Part shown: piece by piece, positions 1-10,090 of the stretch | How the letters are laid out: each line of letters begins with the position of its first letter | How positions within the stretch are numbered: the first letter of the stretch is position 1 | DNA from: Nitrospirota bacterium | GTDB lineage: Bacteria > Nitrospirota > Nitrospiria > Nitrospirales > Nitrospiraceae | Length of the DNA stretch: 64,000 bases | Assembly: GCA_030645475.1 (NCBI GenBank) | Contig: JAUSMA010000014.1 | Coordinates: 124,001 to 188,000 of the forward strand | Reading direction: 5' to 3' | Notes under the pieces: generated by a model | Database searches by the model: none | Told to the model about the DNA's origin: nothing | The model's input: the letters and a program-made list of their open reading frames with translations, nothing else | Position numbers and translations under genes: made by a program

Positions 1-251
1 ATCGGGCGACGCTTACCGTGCCAGTGATGTTACCACCACCGCGGTGGGCTCTTACCCCGCCGTTTCACCCTTACCTGATCCTCAGCGACAAGATTTGCAC
101 CTCATCGCCTTGGCCATCGGCGGTTTGTTCTCTGTGGTGCTGGTGTCGGATCGCTCCGCCTGGGAGTTACCCAGCGCCCTGCCCATGAAGTCCGGACTTT
201 CCTCTAAGAGCGTTGCCGCCCCAAGCGATCACCCGGTCTTCTCCCTCGCGC
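1..251 (-). ncRNA. rnpB: RNase P RNA (bacterial class A), 3' end beyond window
   Basis: Catalytic RNA of ribonuclease P, which matures the 5' ends of tRNAs. Read on the minus strand, the sequence has the conserved blocks in order: an AGAGGAAAGTCCGGACTTC block near the 5' end, the GGCAGGGCGCTGGGTAACTC block, then AGGTAAGGGTGAAACGGCGG and GGGTAAGAGCCCACCGC, followed by GGTAACATCACTGGCACGG. The 3' part is cut off by the window start. The 5' end near 251 is inferred from a strong promoter just upstream. The open reading frame on the opposite strand here is a by-product of this RNA. Confidence 0.95.
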
Positions 252-257
252 GATCAG

Positions 258-286
258 AGTATAGAAAGGGGACACCACGGATGCAA
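258..286 (-). promoter_or_regulatory. sigma-70 promoter of rnpB
   Basis: On the minus strand, TTGCAT (286-281) and TATACT (263-258) are separated by exactly 17 bp. This places the transcription start near 251, at the expected 5' end of the RNase P RNA. Confidence 0.8.
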
Positions 287-343
287 GTCCGTACCCTTAT
301 GCTCCTGCCATCCGAAGCAAACGTGTCCTGCCAGAAGACTGAA

Positions 344-1207
344 TTAGCGCAGCGTCGGCAATGCCAAGGCCTGCGCAGCCTGTTTCGATTGGAAAATCCC
401 CATCGCCTCCGGCATCCACTGTTTCAGCTGATCGATTCTGGTCTCATTACTCGGATGAGTCGACATGAACTCTGAAGGACCACCACCGCCCGACAACTGC
501 GCCATCCGCTCCCAAAGGGACACGGACTCACGTGGATCGTACCCCGCATCGGCAGCAAGGAGAATTCCGATGTAGTCCGCTTCCGATTCATGCTTCCGAC
601 TGAACGGCAACAAGACTCCTACCTGGGCACCCGCACCAAGCGCCGCCATTGCGGCTTGAGACATCATCCCGCCGCCGCCAGCCGCTCCTGCCGCGGCTCC
701 AGCCACCTGTAAGGCCGCATTCGTCAATTGCCCCTGGCTCATCCGTTCGGCCCCGTGACGGGCAAGCGCATGCACAACTTCATGTCCCATGACCGCTGCC
801 AATCCAGCCTCAGTCCGTGCCACTGGGAAAATTCCTGTATAAACCGCAATCTTGCCTCCGGGTAATGCGAAGGCATTCATGGTTTTATCGTCTTTGATGA
901 CGATCACTTCCCACTGAAACTGCTGGGCCATTTCAGCATATTTTGAACGTTTCGCAGCCTCAATAATTCGTGCAGCTACCCGCTTCACTGGCTCAATCTC
1001 TCGAGGATCTTGCGACTGTCGAAGCTTGGGGTCGGTCTTCACCTGACTATAGGCCTGCGCGCCCATCTGCATTTCTTGTGGCACGGATGTGATCAGCAAC
1101 TGTGACCGACCCGTATAGGGATTCGTCTCGCATCCGCTGACCGCCAGCAGTCCGAATCCCGCCACCACCAACAATCCTCTGTGCAAGAAGGACGTCCATG
1201 CCTGCAT
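344..1207 (-). CDS. M48-family zinc metalloprotease, lipoprotein
   Basis: 287-residue peptidase of the M48 family (the HtpX/LoiP/BepA type), probably acting in envelope quality control. The N-terminus is a lipoprotein signal with a lipobox ending in Cys (LLAVSGC, about residue 26), so the protein should be anchored in a membrane facing the periplasm. The zinc motif HEVVHALARHG (HExxH) lies near residue 143. A downstream ESEAD supplies the third metal ligand expected in this family. A Gly/Ala-rich stretch sits between the two. ATG at 1207 has an AGGAGG site 7 nt upstream. It is divergent from rnhC. Confidence 0.9.
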   Translation of the reverse strand: MQAWTSFLHRGLLVVAGFGLLAVSGCETNPYTGRSQLLITSVPQEMQMGAQAYSQVKTDPKLRQSQDPREIEPVKRVAARIIEAAKRSKYAEMAQQFQWEVIVIKDDKTMNAFALPGGKIAVYTGIFPVARTEAGLAAVMGHEVVHALARHGAERMSQGQLTNAALQVAGAAAGAAGGGGMMSQAAMAALGAGAQVGVLLPFSRKHESEADYIGILLAADAGYDPRESVSLWERMAQLSGGGGPSEFMSTHPSNETRIDQLKQWMPEAMGIFQSKQAAQALALPTLR

Positions 1208-1251
1208 CGCACTTCCTCCTAAAAATCACCCGTCGTCTACGAGTGTAAAAA

Positions 1252-1280
1252 TTGACCGTCCCTTGAGGCTCTGTTAGATT
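1252..1280 (+). promoter_or_regulatory. sigma-70 promoter of the RNase HIII gene
   Basis: TTGACC (1252-1257) and TAGATT (1275-1280) with a 17-bp spacer. The predicted start site is near 1287, about 20 nt before the TTG start codon, giving a short leader without a clear ribosome binding site. Confidence 0.65.
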
Positions 1281-1305
1281 ACCGCGCCGCAATGAAAATC
1301 TCTAC

Positions 1306-1983
1306 TTGAGTGACAAGCCTGTGGCCACGACAACAGCAACAGCCAAGATAGAGCGGATCGGTATCGATGAGTCCGGCAAGGGAGATTATTTTGGTCCTCT
1401 CGTCATTGCCGCTGTCTTCGTCGACGCGACGACGCAGGCCGAACTAGCCCTCATGAACGTTCGGGACAGCAAGAAGATCTCCGACGGACGTATCCTCGAC
1501 ATGGCTCCCGATATCCGGATGATTTGCCCCCACAGCATTATCGCGATCGGCCCACAACGATACAACGAACTCTATGCGAAAATCCGGAATTTGAATCGCC
1601 TGCTGGCCTGGGGCCATGCGAAAGCGCTGGAGACATTACTGGAAAAGGTTTCCTGCAGCCGCGCGATTGCAGACCAGTTTGGCGACGAGCGACTGATTCT
1701 GAATGTGCTCCAAGAGAAAGGGCGCACCATCCTACTCGAGCAACGGCATAAAGCTGAGTCCGATCTGGCCGTGGCTGCGGCCTCGATCCTCGCCCGTGCC
1801 GAATTCCTGCTCCGATTGAAACGGCTCTCGGACGAGATCGGTACGACGCTGCCGAAAGGCGCATCACCCGCCGTTGAACTGGCCGGACGGATGATTGTGA
1901 AGAAGCATGGGGAAGAGCGCTTAGGGTCGGTCGCGAAGCTGCACTTTAAAACGACTCAGTCGGTACTGGGGAAAACGGACTAA
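1306..1983 (+). CDS. rnhC: Ribonuclease HIII, catalytic domain only
   Basis: Endonuclease that cuts the RNA strand of RNA-DNA hybrids. The motif GIDESGKGDYFGPLV near residue 18 is the HIII signature (HII enzymes have a different DE(V/A)GRG form), and further acidic positions follow (DSKK, SDLAVAAASILAR). At 225 residues it is clearly shorter than typical HIII enzymes of about 300, and it lacks their N-terminal TBP-like substrate-binding domain. The start is TTG at 1306; no better in-frame start lies upstream before the promoter. The last codons overlap the convergent gene by 4 bp. Confidence 0.88.
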   Translation: MSDKPVATTTATAKIERIGIDESGKGDYFGPLVIAAVFVDATTQAELALMNVRDSKKISDGRILDMAPDIRMICPHSIIAIGPQRYNELYAKIRNLNRLLAWGHAKALETLLEKVSCSRAIADQFGDERLILNVLQEKGRTILLEQRHKAESDLAVAAASILARAEFLLRLKRLSDEIGTTLPKGASPAVELAGRMIVKKHGEERLGSVAKLHFKTTQSVLGKTD

Positions 1984-2756
1984 ACCGACTCGCCGATCTC
2001 AAGGATGGAGCTCTTGTCGGGATCGGGCCCCGGATGTGCCACCTCAGGAATTTGCCCATCCCAGTAGAGCATCCGACGACAATAGGGGCAGGTCTGAAGG
2101 TCTTGCGAGCGCTTCACTTCTGAAATCAGTTGCGGGGCGAGTTGCAAGCGGCACCCGGAGCAGGTTCCATCTTTAATCTCAGCGAGGGCTTGATCCTTCC
2201 CCGCCGTCTTGATCGCCGTATACCGCCTGAGCAGCCCCTTCTCGACATGAGCGGAATGGGCTTGCTGCTGTCCTTCAAGATCCGCTAGCTCAGCTGCGAT
2301 CTTTTTCTCTAATTCGTCAGAGATCTTTTTCTCTTGAGTAAAGACCCTCTCGACGACGGCCAGCTTCTCTTGCGCTTCTTTGGCGGTCTGCTGCAGCTGC
2401 TCGACTTTCTCCATACAGAGCAGAATTTTCTCTTCGAAGTCGCCTTTCTTCTTGTTGGCCACCTCGATCTCAAACAGATGAGCCTGATATTCCTTGTTGG
2501 ATTTCAGCTCAGACAGCCGCGATTTCATCTTTTCAGTATGGGCTTCGTGAACCTCGAGATCCTTTTCATGCGACCGCCGCTCTTTGACCACAGTCTCTAG
2601 CGCGGCATTGGTCTCCTGGAGAAGCTGCTTGGCCTCTCGAAGCGGGGTTTCAACCGCGTTGAGTCGTTCAGGAATCTTTCGACGTTGATTATTGATCTCC
2701 ATGATTCGGAGATCCAACTTTTGCAGCGCGATCAGGGGGGAAAGATTATGGTTCAA
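1980..2756 (-). CDS. Coiled-coil protein with C-terminal C4 zinc ribbon
   Basis: 258 residues. Residues from about 20 to 190 are charged, heptad-like coiled coil. The C-terminus carries two Cys pairs (CSGC and CPYC, about 22 residues apart), typical of the C4-type zinc-ribbon family (DUF164/zf-RING_7). Family members are widespread and are thought to bind nucleic acid; their role is not firmly known. TTG at 2756 follows GAGGAG closely. The stop codon overlaps rnhC tail to tail. Confidence 0.85.
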   Translation of the reverse strand: MNHNLSPLIALQKLDLRIMEINNQRRKIPERLNAVETPLREAKQLLQETNAALETVVKERRSHEKDLEVHEAHTEKMKSRLSELKSNKEYQAHLFEIEVANKKKGDFEEKILLCMEKVEQLQQTAKEAQEKLAVVERVFTQEKKISDELEKKIAAELADLEGQQQAHSAHVEKGLLRRYTAIKTAGKDQALAEIKDGTCSGCRLQLAPQLISEVKRSQDLQTCPYCRRMLYWDGQIPEVAHPGPDPDKSSILEIGESV

Positions 2757-2817
2757 CGCACTCCTCTAACTGTTGTTCTGCACAACGGTCTCAATCTATT
2801 GAGTTCTATGCCCCTGC

Positions 2818-2894
2818 TGGTGGGCCCACTAGGACTTGAACCTAGGACCAGCTGATTATGAGTCAGCCGCTCTAACCACCTGAGCTATGGGCCC
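2818..2894 (-). tRNA. tRNA-Ile2 with CAT anticodon
   Basis: 77 nt with an encoded CCA. The acceptor stem is GGGCCCA/TGGGCCC. The anticodon arm is GCTGA-CTCATAA-TCAGC, giving CAT. The GACTCATAATC context matches the AUA-reading tRNA-Ile2 rather than initiator or elongator Met. This tRNA would need TilS to convert C34 to lysidine; that part is family knowledge. Confidence 0.9.
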
Positions 2895-2996
2895 GATCAG
2901 GCGGATGACTCTGTCGCGCCTGCCCCGCAGACAACAACGGGTGATTCTAGGCTGCACAGGGAGCGGAGTCAAATCACTCGGACCCCCCACATGGCA

Positions 2997-4841
2997 TCAG
3001 AGTGTTTCCACGAAGCTGCGAAGCTTCTTGCTCCGACTCGGGTGGCGCAGCTTACGCAAGGCCTTGGCCTCGATCTGCCGGATACGTTCGCGGGTGACTT
3101 CGAAATCCTGACCAACCTCTTCGAGGGTATGGTCGGTGGCTTCGCCGATACCGAACCGCTTCCGCAAGACCTTCTCTTCACGAGGCGTGAGTGTCTCTAG
3201 CGCACTATTGATCTGGCGCTGGAGGTCATACCGAATCGCCGCCTCCAGAGGAGACACGGCCTTCTTGTCCTCGATAAAATCGCCCAAATGGCTGTCCTCT
3301 TCCTCTCCGATCGGGGTCTCCAGCGATATCGGTTCACGCGCGATCTTCAAGATCTTCCGCACTTTGTCCAGGGGCAAATCCATGCGGTCGGCAATTTCTT
3401 CCGGCGTCGGTTCACGACCAAGCTTCTGAACCAGATGGCGAGAGGTCCGAATCAACTTATTGATCGTCTCGATCATATGCACGGGGATACGGATCGTCCT
3501 GGCTTGATCGGCGATCGCACGAGTAATCGCCTGGCGGATCCACCATGTCGCATAGGTGCTGAACTTGTAGCCGCGTTTGTACTCGAATTTATCGACCGCC
3601 TTCATCAGGCCGATATTGCCTTCCTGGATCAAGTCGAGGAACTGGAGACCGCGGTTCGTATACTTCTTGGCGATGCTGACCACGAGACGAAGATTCGCCT
3701 CCACCAGCTCGGCTTTCCCGCGCTTGACCTTTTCCTCCGCCACGTCCAGATGCTTAACTGCATCCTTAATCTCTTCCGCGGACACGAGAGCCTCTTCGGT
3801 CTCGAGCGTTCGAATCCGGCCCTTCGCCGCCTGATAGACGTTTTTAATGTCCTCAAGCGCTTCCTCGGTACAGCTCGTCTTGCGTTTGACCGCGAGAAAA
3901 TCTTTCCGGTCGCGGCACAGCTTTTTCAGGGCCTCCGCTCCGGCCTCTCCGCTGATCCCAAGCCGACGCTGACAACTGACGATCTCACGCTCCGCCGTGC
4001 GAATCTGAATCGCCAACTCCCGCACACGCTGCACCATCCGATCCTTCAACACGCCATGCAGGTTGACGGACTCCATCTTCTCCACGACCTGATCGCGAAT
4101 CGTATCGATCTGCTTCTTGATCTTCTTCTGTTTCGCTGGATCGCTGTTGGCCGTCCGCGCCACTTCATAGAGACTCTTCAGCGAGGTCGAGATTTTCCGG
4201 ACGGAGTTCAGCCCTTCGAGGGTCTTGACTCGAAGCTCTTCGTAGTCCCGCTGGATTTGCTCTTCCTCGATTTCTTCCTCGGTCTCGACGATCGGGACGA
4301 TCTCGCGCACATCGATAGTCCCGTTCTTCAGCTGATCGCGCAGCGCGAGAACGAACTCGATCGTCATCGGCATCCCATAGATGACCGACGCAATGTTGTT
4401 CTTCCCCTCTTCGATGCGTTTGGCGATCTCGATTTCCCCCTCACGGCTCAAGAGCGCCACACTGCCCATCTCTTTGAGATAGAGTCGAACCGGATCGTCT
4501 GTCCGGCTGAGTGCGCCTGGAGTTAAATCGATTTCCTTCTCGTCCTTCTCATCTTTTTCTTCCTTTTCGTTCTCATCCCCGGCACCGGATCCGGAGTCGG
4601 CCCCCTCGGCGTCATCGCTCAACTCCTCGGCATCCCGGGCCTTTTTAATCCGCTCCCCCTCCGGCGCATCGACGATCTCGATATCCATTTCGCCAAACAT
4701 CGTCATGATGCTGCCGAATTGCTCGGAAGACACCACTTCTGCAGGCAACGTGCTATTCAACTCGTCGTAGGTCAAAAAGCCTTTCTCTTTTCCGATCGCG
4801 ATTAGCTTTTTTACTTCGCCGAGTAACTCTTGTTTCGCCAT
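2997..4841 (-). CDS. rpoD: Primary sigma factor RpoD (sigma-70)
   Basis: 614 residues. Region 1.1 occupies the first 70 or so residues, followed by an acidic Glu/Asp/Lys linker (about 70-115), region 1.2 ([11 protein letters not shown]), a long non-conserved region, then regions 2-4. The core-binding and -10 region ([17 protein letters not shown]) and the -35 helix-turn-helix ([18 protein letters not shown]) are intact. It directs housekeeping transcription. It starts 2 nt after the dnaG stop codon, so the pair forms the conserved dnaG-rpoD module, here without rpsU. Confidence 0.98.
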   Translation of the reverse strand: MAKQELLGEVKKLIAIGKEKGFLTYDELNSTLPAEVVSSEQFGSIMTMFGEMDIEIVDAPEGERIKKARDAEELSDDAEGADSGSGAGDENEKEEKDEKDEKEIDLTPGALSRTDDPVRLYLKEMGSVALLSREGEIEIAKRIEEGKNNIASVIYGMPMTIEFVLALRDQLKNGTIDVREIVPIVETEEEIEEEQIQRDYEELRVKTLEGLNSVRKISTSLKSLYEVARTANSDPAKQKKIKKQIDTIRDQVVEKMESVNLHGVLKDRMVQRVRELAIQIRTAEREIVSCQRRLGISGEAGAEALKKLCRDRKDFLAVKRKTSCTEEALEDIKNVYQAAKGRIRTLETEEALVSAEEIKDAVKHLDVAEEKVKRGKAELVEANLRLVVSIAKKYTNRGLQFLDLIQEGNIGLMKAVDKFEYKRGYKFSTYATWWIRQAITRAIADQARTIRIPVHMIETINKLIRTSRHLVQKLGREPTPEEIADRMDLPLDKVRKILKIAREPISLETPIGEEEDSHLGDFIEDKKAVSPLEAAIRYDLQRQINSALETLTPREEKVLRKRFGIGEATDHTLEEVGQDFEVTRERIRQIEAKALRKLRHPSRSKKLRSFVETL

Positions 4842-4843
4842 GA

Positions 4844-6691
4844 CTACTCCTTCACTAAGGACAATATCCCGGTTGCAGGCCGATTGGCCTTTTGCATGCT
4901 CAATTCATTCACTTGTGCATTCAGTATCCGCGCATCCTCTCCACGGCCCTCCCGTTCGGCGGCTTTGAGTTGCGCAGTCAAATCTCGAAACGCGGCCTCG
5001 GCCCGCTTCCGCTCCAAGGTCTCTAAACAGCCCGCAACGTGGGCCGGCACATCGTCAAAATGGTCTTCCCGCACAGACAACTCAGTCGCCAGCGACCCGC
5101 AATCCGGATGATCGGCCACCGCATCGAGCAGCAACCTGAGTCCAACTCGGCCATCCCGATCGAGATGGGTCAACGCCGCCTCGACGAGGATTCGACAGGC
5201 CGGAACCGAAAAGGCCTCGGGCCGCAGCCGTTGCACATCGGCAGCGGTCAAATGCCCGTGCAATAGCAAATACACCAAATCTCGCTCTTCGCTCACACCC
5301 TTGAATGTCGCCGGTGAGGGACTGGCCGGTTGAGCCGTCGCCGGTCGGCGGCCTTCCGACTGTACCAGCGCTGGATACCGCTCGATCAATCGTTGCTGAC
5401 TAATCCCCAATCGCTCGGCCACCACACGAATCCGTTCCTCTCGTTCGATCGGGTGCTCACTCTTTTGCAGAATCCGCAGCACATCGTCCACGCTGCGGAT
5501 TCGCCCTTCGATCGTACTGGAATCGGTCGTACTCAAACTATGTTCGAGCGCAAAATCCAGGAGGCTCGGAGACTGCTCTTCCAGCCGTGCAAACGCCTCC
5601 GGCCCTTCCTTCCTCACATACGTATCGGGGTCCTCGCCTGCCGGCAACGAGACAACTTTCACGCCAAGCCCACTATTCACGAACAGATCGAGCCCCCGCA
5701 ATGCAGCACGAACCCCGGCCTGATCCGGATCGAATAATAGGACGACCTTCGAAGCAAACCGTCTTAATACCTGAATGTGCTCCGCCGTCAGTGCGGTTCC
5801 CAGCGTCGCAACCGTATGGGTCAATCCGGCTTGATGAAGGGCGACCGCATCAAAATACCCTTCCACGACGATCACCGTCTTTAGCCTGGCTACGGCTTCA
5901 CGCGCAAGGTCTAACGCGTAGAGTGTCTGCCCCTTCTTGAACAAGGGAGTATCCGGAGAGTTCAGGTATTTCGGGGTCCCCTCGCCAAGAATGCGACCAC
6001 CAAAACCGACAACCCGCTTGCGCAGATCCGTAATGGGGAACATCACACGGGCGCGAAACCGGTCATAGGACCCGGACGCCTGCTCTCTCGCCACCGTCAA
6101 TCCCGCAGCGGCTAAATCACTCTGCGCAAAACCCTGTTGACTCAGCGCCTTAATAAGCCCGTCCCACTCAGACGGCGCATAGCCAATTTCAAACCGCTCG
6201 ATTGTCCCAGCCTGAATGCCTCGGCTCGCCAGGTAATCCCGCGCCGTCGCGCCAGCCGATCCATTTCGTAAATTCTGCTGAAACCATGCCGTCACTGCCC
6301 GGTTCAGTGGCTCGAGACGGCTCATCTGTGCGGCCTGAGGCCCGGCATTCGGCCCGCTCTCGGGCACGACAATTCCAAACTTCTGCCCAAGGTCACGGAC
6401 CGTCTCGGGAAAATTCGCGCCGGTGATCCGCATCAAAAACGCAAACACGTTGCCGCCCGCACCACAGCCGAAACAATGAAAAATCTGGCGAGACGGGCTC
6501 ACCGTAAAGGAGGGCGATTTTTCCTGATGGAAGGGACAGAGACCTTTCATGTTCTGGCCGGCCCGGGTCAAACTCACGTGATGGCCAACCACCTCCGCGA
6601 TATCGACCCGATCTCTGACTTGATTGATTACGTCTTCAGAAATCAGACCTCGGCCCACGGGAGTCGCAGCTCCTATTCCCCCACCTGACAC
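4844..6691 (-). CDS. dnaG: DNA primase
   Basis: Makes RNA primers for DNA replication. The order is: N-terminal zinc-binding domain with CPFH...HCFGCG (residues about 52-78), catalytic core with the Toprim signature [11 protein letters not shown] and LLFDPDQAG (about 275-320), and a C-terminal helicase-binding region. GTG at 6691 is the longest start. GTG at 6658 is preceded by AGGAG at a spacing of 11 nt and would give the more usual N-terminus, so the first 11 residues are uncertain. It is followed directly by rpoD. Confidence 0.97.
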   Translation of the reverse strand: MSGGGIGAATPVGRGLISEDVINQVRDRVDIAEVVGHHVSLTRAGQNMKGLCPFHQEKSPSFTVSPSRQIFHCFGCGAGGNVFAFLMRITGANFPETVRDLGQKFGIVVPESGPNAGPQAAQMSRLEPLNRAVTAWFQQNLRNGSAGATARDYLASRGIQAGTIERFEIGYAPSEWDGLIKALSQQGFAQSDLAAAGLTVAREQASGSYDRFRARVMFPITDLRKRVVGFGGRILGEGTPKYLNSPDTPLFKKGQTLYALDLAREAVARLKTVIVVEGYFDAVALHQAGLTHTVATLGTALTAEHIQVLRRFASKVVLLFDPDQAGVRAALRGLDLFVNSGLGVKVVSLPAGEDPDTYVRKEGPEAFARLEEQSPSLLDFALEHSLSTTDSSTIEGRIRSVDDVLRILQKSEHPIEREERIRVVAERLGISQQRLIERYPALVQSEGRRPATAQPASPSPATFKGVSEERDLVYLLLHGHLTAADVQRLRPEAFSVPACRILVEAALTHLDRDGRVGLRLLLDAVADHPDCGSLATELSVREDHFDDVPAHVAGCLETLERKRAEAAFRDLTAQLKAAEREGRGEDARILNAQVNELSMQKANRPATGILSLVKE

Positions 6692-6779
6692 CGGTGAGGA
6701 CAGTAAACGTAAGTGGTCGTAAAATAGACCGTTCAGGGTAGCAGACGGGAAAGAAATCTGTCAACGTGGTGGGAACAGG

Positions 6780-7124
6780 CTAGCCGGGAGGCCAGGCAAG
6801 ATGGCGCCCGCCTAACACATGAAGATGCAGATGAAACACACTCTGTCCGCCATGCGCACCGGTATTGACGACCAATCGGTACCCGGACTCGGTAATCCCC
6901 TTCAGTTTCGCGACCTTGTTACCGGCCAGCATCAAGCGCCCGAGCAGCTCGATGTTTGAGTCTTGCAGTTCAGCAATCGAGGTCACATGTTTTCTGGGAA
7001 TGACGAGCGTATGCGTCGGAGCCTGGGGATTGATATCCTCGAACGCGACCACCAGATCGTCCTCGTACACAAGTGCGGCAGGAATGGTTCTCGCCACAAT
7101 CTTGCAAAAGAGGCATTCGCTCAT
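6780..7124 (-). CDS. Histidine-triad (HIT) nucleotide hydrolase, HinT type
   Basis: 114-residue HIT protein. The triad HLHLHVLGG lies at about residues 97-105, and the N-terminus (CLFCKIV) resembles HinT purine-nucleoside phosphoramidases. ATG at 7124 overlaps the hisIE stop codon by 4 nt, so it is translated from the histidine operon. The pairing with hisIE may reflect clean-up of AMP-derived by-products, but that is inference. Confidence 0.92.
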   Translation of the reverse strand: MSECLFCKIVARTIPAALVYEDDLVVAFEDINPQAPTHTLVIPRKHVTSIAELQDSNIELLGRLMLAGNKVAKLKGITESGYRLVVNTGAHGGQSVFHLHLHVLGGRHLAWPPG

Positions 7125-7774
7125 GAAGTTGGCTCCTTTCTCAAGCCAGACTTACCGAACCGAGTCGCCAACTCTTGATAGATTTCCTGCGGCGTGATGC
7201 CGTGGTGCCCCAAAGCTACCAATGTATGGAATAACAGATCCGCCGTTTCATAGACGATTTCGTCCTTCCTCCCACCCTTGCCGGCAATTGCCACTTCCCC
7301 GGCTTCCTCGACGACTTTCTTCAAAATACGATCGACTCCGCCTTGCAGCAGTTTGGAAGTATACGATTCGCTTGAGGGCTGACGCTTCCGCTCTTCGATC
7401 ATCTGGTAGAGGCGCTCCAGAATTCCCCCCCAGGACTCAGACGTTTTCGTCTCAGGAGAATCCAGACGGGAAAAGAAACAGGCCCGCTCACCCGTATGGC
7501 AGGTCGGACCGACTGGCTCGACCTTCACGAGCAGGGCATCGCCGTCACAATCGAAAAATAGATCCTTGAGCTGCAGCTTGTGCCCCGAGGTCTCACCCTT
7601 CTCCCATAACGCCTTACGCGACCGACTCCAGAAATGCACCGACTTCGTGTCGAGGGTCTTTTGCAGCGCCTCCTGGTTCATGTAGGCCACCATCAGGACC
7701 GTGCCATCTCGCCAATCCTGCACGACTGCCGGAATGAGCCCCTGCGTATCGAATTTCAATCGTTCAACATCCAT
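7121..7774 (-). CDS. hisI: Bifunctional phosphoribosyl-AMP cyclohydrolase / phosphoribosyl-ATP pyrophosphatase
   Basis: 217 residues catalysing steps 2 and 3 of histidine synthesis. The HisI half (about 1-115) contains WSRSRKALWEKGETSGH and the metal-binding FDCDGDALLVKVEPVGPTCHTG. The HisE half (about 125-217) contains the pyrophosphatase motif KKVVEEAGEVAIA with the EAGE acidic residues. The fusion is commonly named HisIE. It is joined to hisF by a 1-nt stop/start overlap and to the HIT gene by a 4-nt overlap. Confidence 0.96.
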   Translation of the reverse strand: MDVERLKFDTQGLIPAVVQDWRDGTVLMVAYMNQEALQKTLDTKSVHFWSRSRKALWEKGETSGHKLQLKDLFFDCDGDALLVKVEPVGPTCHTGERACFFSRLDSPETKTSESWGGILERLYQMIEERKRQPSSESYTSKLLQGGVDRILKKVVEEAGEVAIAGKGGRKDEIVYETADLLFHTLVALGHHGITPQEIYQELATRFGKSGLRKEPTS

Positions 7775-8535
7775 TATCGAACCGCAACTCCCTTCTGACG
7801 AAGATAGGCTTTCGCTTCCTGAATCGTGTGAGTGCGGAAATGGAAAATCGACGCGGCCAGGACCGCATCCGCCTTGCCTCTGACGAATCCATCATAGAGG
7901 TGCTCCAAATTTCCCACACCGCCCGACGCAATCACCGGAATCGAGACGGTCTCCGATACTGCGGACGTGAGCGCGAGGTCATACCCCTGCTGCTGCCCAT
8001 CTTGATCCATACTCGTAAGTAAGATCTCACCGGCCCCATACTGGGCCATCCTCTTCGCCCATTCAACGACATCGAAGCCGGTCGACTTACGACCGCCATG
8101 GGTGAAGACTTCCCACCCTGCTACCGGCGCGGTACGATGCTTGGCATCGATCGCCACGACGATACATTGTGTCCCGAATCGCTCCGCCGCTTCCTTCACA
8201 AATTCTGGCCGTTGAACTGCCGCCGTATTAATACTCACCTTATCAGCGCCAGCATTCAACAGGGCACGGATATCCTCAAGCGTTCGCACGCCTCCGCCAA
8301 CGGTCAACGGCATAAACACCCGCGCCGCCGTCCGTTCGACCACATCGATGATCGTTTTGCGATTCTCATGGGAGGCCGTGATATCGAGGAAACAGAGTTC
8401 ATCTGCGCCTTCGCGATCGTAGGCCGTGGCCACTTCGACCGGATCTCCCGCATCGCGCAAATTCACAAAGCTCACGCCTTTGACGACGCGACCGTCTTTG
8501 ACATCGAGACAGGGAATAATCCGTTTGGTCAACAT
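7774..8535 (-). CDS. hisF: Imidazole glycerol phosphate synthase, cyclase subunit
   Basis: Forms IGP and AICAR from PRFAR using ammonia delivered by HisH. The TIM-barrel protein starts [20 protein letters not shown], with the catalytic Asp in CLDV. It carries the phosphate-binding segments TVGGGVRT and [11 protein letters not shown] at 8535 gives the family-standard 253 residues; the in-frame extension upstream is the 7-bp repeat tract and is not coding. Confidence 0.97.
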   Translation of the reverse strand: MLTKRIIPCLDVKDGRVVKGVSFVNLRDAGDPVEVATAYDREGADELCFLDITASHENRKTIIDVVERTAARVFMPLTVGGGVRTLEDIRALLNAGADKVSINTAAVQRPEFVKEAAERFGTQCIVVAIDAKHRTAPVAGWEVFTHGGRKSTGFDVVEWAKRMAQYGAGEILLTSMDQDGQQQGYDLALTSAVSETVSIPVIASGGVGNLEHLYDGFVRGKADAVLAASIFHFRTHTIQEAKAYLRQKGVAVR

Positions 8536-8542
8536 ACCAACC

Positions 8543-8576
8543 CGTGAAGCGTGAAACGTGAAACGTGAAACGAAAC
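8543..8576. repeat. 7-bp-period tandem repeat between hisA and hisF
   Basis: CGTGAAG followed by three CGTGAAA units and a partial fifth. The tract fills the short gap between hisF and hisA. Similar heptamer tracts occur at four other intergenic loci in the window. Confidence 0.8.
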
Positions 8577-8605
8577 TGTCAGTAAAGAATTCCTCACGCG
8601 TAGCC

Positions 8606-9337
8606 CTACTCAGCCCCAAGAGCCGCGAGAGCGGCCCGATAATCTAACTTGCCATCGTAAAGCGCTTTCCCGACAATCGCCCCTTCAACTCGTGGTCCGA
8701 GCGCCTGTACTGCTCGCACGTCTTCAATGCGAGAAATCCCCCCGGACGCGATGACCGGGAAGGAGGACAACTCAACCACTTCCCGCAACGCCACCAGATT
8801 CGGTCCAGCCAACATACCATCGCGGGCAATGTCCGTATAAATCACAGCCCCCAAGGCATGGCCCGCCAACTCCTTGAGCAAATCGGTCGCCTTCGTCTCC
8901 GATACCGATGTCCAGCCCTTGACGGCCACCTTCCCATCCCGCGCATCCAGTCCCAAGAGAATCTGACAAGGAAACTCCAGGCAGGCCTTCTCCAAGAAAG
9001 ACCGATCGGTCAATGCCGCAGTCCCAAGCACCACCCTGCTCACACCTGCGCCGAGATAACGACGCACGGTTTCAATCGACCGGATCCCTCCCCCAACCTG
9101 TACCTTCACGCTCACGGTGCGAATGATCGCCTCGATCTGGGAAAGATTGCGCGGCTCACCCTCCACCGCTCCGTTCAGATCCACCACATGGATCAGCGTC
9201 GCACCGCCTTGCTGCCATTGCCTTGCAACAGCCGGCACGTCGTCTGAATACACCGTTTCAGCCGCCATATCGCCCTGACGCAACCGCACGCAACGGCCAT
9301 CTTTTAAATCGATCGCGGGAATAATGAGCATAGACAC
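8606..9337 (-). CDS. hisA: ProFAR isomerase (HisA)
   Basis: 243-residue TIM barrel that isomerises ProFAR to [20 protein letters not shown] at the start contains the catalytic Asp, and a second Asp lies in [11 protein letters not shown]. The phosphate-binding elements VGGGIR and IASGGI are present. GTG at 9337 has AGGAG 6 nt upstream, which favours it over the ATG two codons later. It is followed by hisF after a short repeat-containing gap. Confidence 0.96.
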   Translation of the reverse strand: MSMLIIPAIDLKDGRCVRLRQGDMAAETVYSDDVPAVARQWQQGGATLIHVVDLNGAVEGEPRNLSQIEAIIRTVSVKVQVGGGIRSIETVRRYLGAGVSRVVLGTAALTDRSFLEKACLEFPCQILLGLDARDGKVAVKGWTSVSETKATDLLKELAGHALGAVIYTDIARDGMLAGPNLVALREVVELSSFPVIASGGISRIEDVRAVQALGPRVEGAIVGKALYDGKLDYRAALAALGAE

Positions 9338-9349
9338 AACCGTCTCCTG

Positions 9350-10090
9350 TTAACGTTCTTCTGCCGTTCCAAACGGAAATTCACGAAGCAGATGGTCGAC
9401 CCCGTAGATCGCCAATTCCTCCGCTGTGACAAACACTCCATGCCGCTGAATAAAGCCCACGAAGTCCTCCGTCATCGGCCGCTGCTTCTCGTAATAATTC
9501 CCTTCCCACAGGATTTGCCCGTCGGCGGCGATGACCTTCGCTTCAAACCCCACTGTGGCTGGGGGACTGGCACCAAAGCGACCACCAACCCGTTCCTGAT
9601 ACACCAACACTTGACCGATCAGCGACGCATCGACCGTGAGCCGTTTCGCCACAGTCATCGCCAGTGCCTGTCCAGTGGCAGATTGAGGCGTCGCCTGAGA
9701 CGCCAGCACTTTTGCTGCCTCACTCGGCGCAAGTACGGTCACACCCTGCCGAGACTTCAACCGGCTCCAGAGTAGCTGTGTGACTGTCGCCCCAGCGCCA
9801 GCCGGCACGGTGACTGTTTGCCGAATGAGCTGTTCAGTATTCGGTGGTACCGCGAGCGTCATATCAGAACGGCGAGCCCCCTGAGGCGCGGAGAAGCCCT
9901 GATCGACAACATCCCTTACTTGTGGTGTCGCGAGCGTGGTGAACGGGATCAAGGCGACTGTACGAATCTGATACCGAGGCAACTCCGCAGACGATTTCGT
10001 CGTGACTTTGGATCCACTACAGCCACCGACCGTCAACAGAGCCAGTCCCGCCAAGGCCACCGACCATCCCTTGTTGCGCATCATACTCAT
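9350..10090 (-). CDS. Predicted lipoprotein inside the his operon
   Basis: 246 residues with a lipoprotein signal (LALLTVGGC, Cys about 24). The middle resembles envelope lipoproteins of unknown role that pair a VALIPF-type strand with a QLLWSRLKSRQGVTVLAP segment, a pattern seen in GNA1162/TPR-free outer-membrane lipoproteins. I do not recognise a specific family. The start overlaps the hisH stop codon by 4 nt and hisA begins 12 nt after its stop, so it is transcribed with histidine genes, although nothing in the sequence suggests a role in histidine synthesis. Confidence 0.8.
   Translation of the reverse strand: MSMMRNKGWSVALAGLALLTVGGCSGSKVTTKSSAELPRYQIRTVALIPFTTLATPQVRDVVDQGFSAPQGARRSDMTLAVPPNTEQLIRQTVTVPAGAGATVTQLLWSRLKSRQGVTVLAPSEAAKVLASQATPQSATGQALAMTVAKRLTVDASLIGQVLVYQERVGGRFGASPPATVGFEAKVIAADGQILWEGNYYEKQRPMTEDFVGFIQRHGVFVTAEELAIYGVDHLLREFPFGTAEER

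Noticed and set aside
44-475. 143-codon plus-strand frame at the window start
   Set aside because: It is antisense to rnpB and to the 3' end of the M48 protease; the rnpB conserved blocks explain the sequence.
2818-2894. Elongator tRNA-Met
   Set aside because: Although the anticodon reads CAT, the GACTCATAATC anticodon arm and acceptor fit tRNA-Ile2.
3288-4526. 412-codon plus-strand frame opposite rpoD
   Set aside because: Fully antisense to a certain gene, with composition of a reverse-frame shadow and no recognisable domain.
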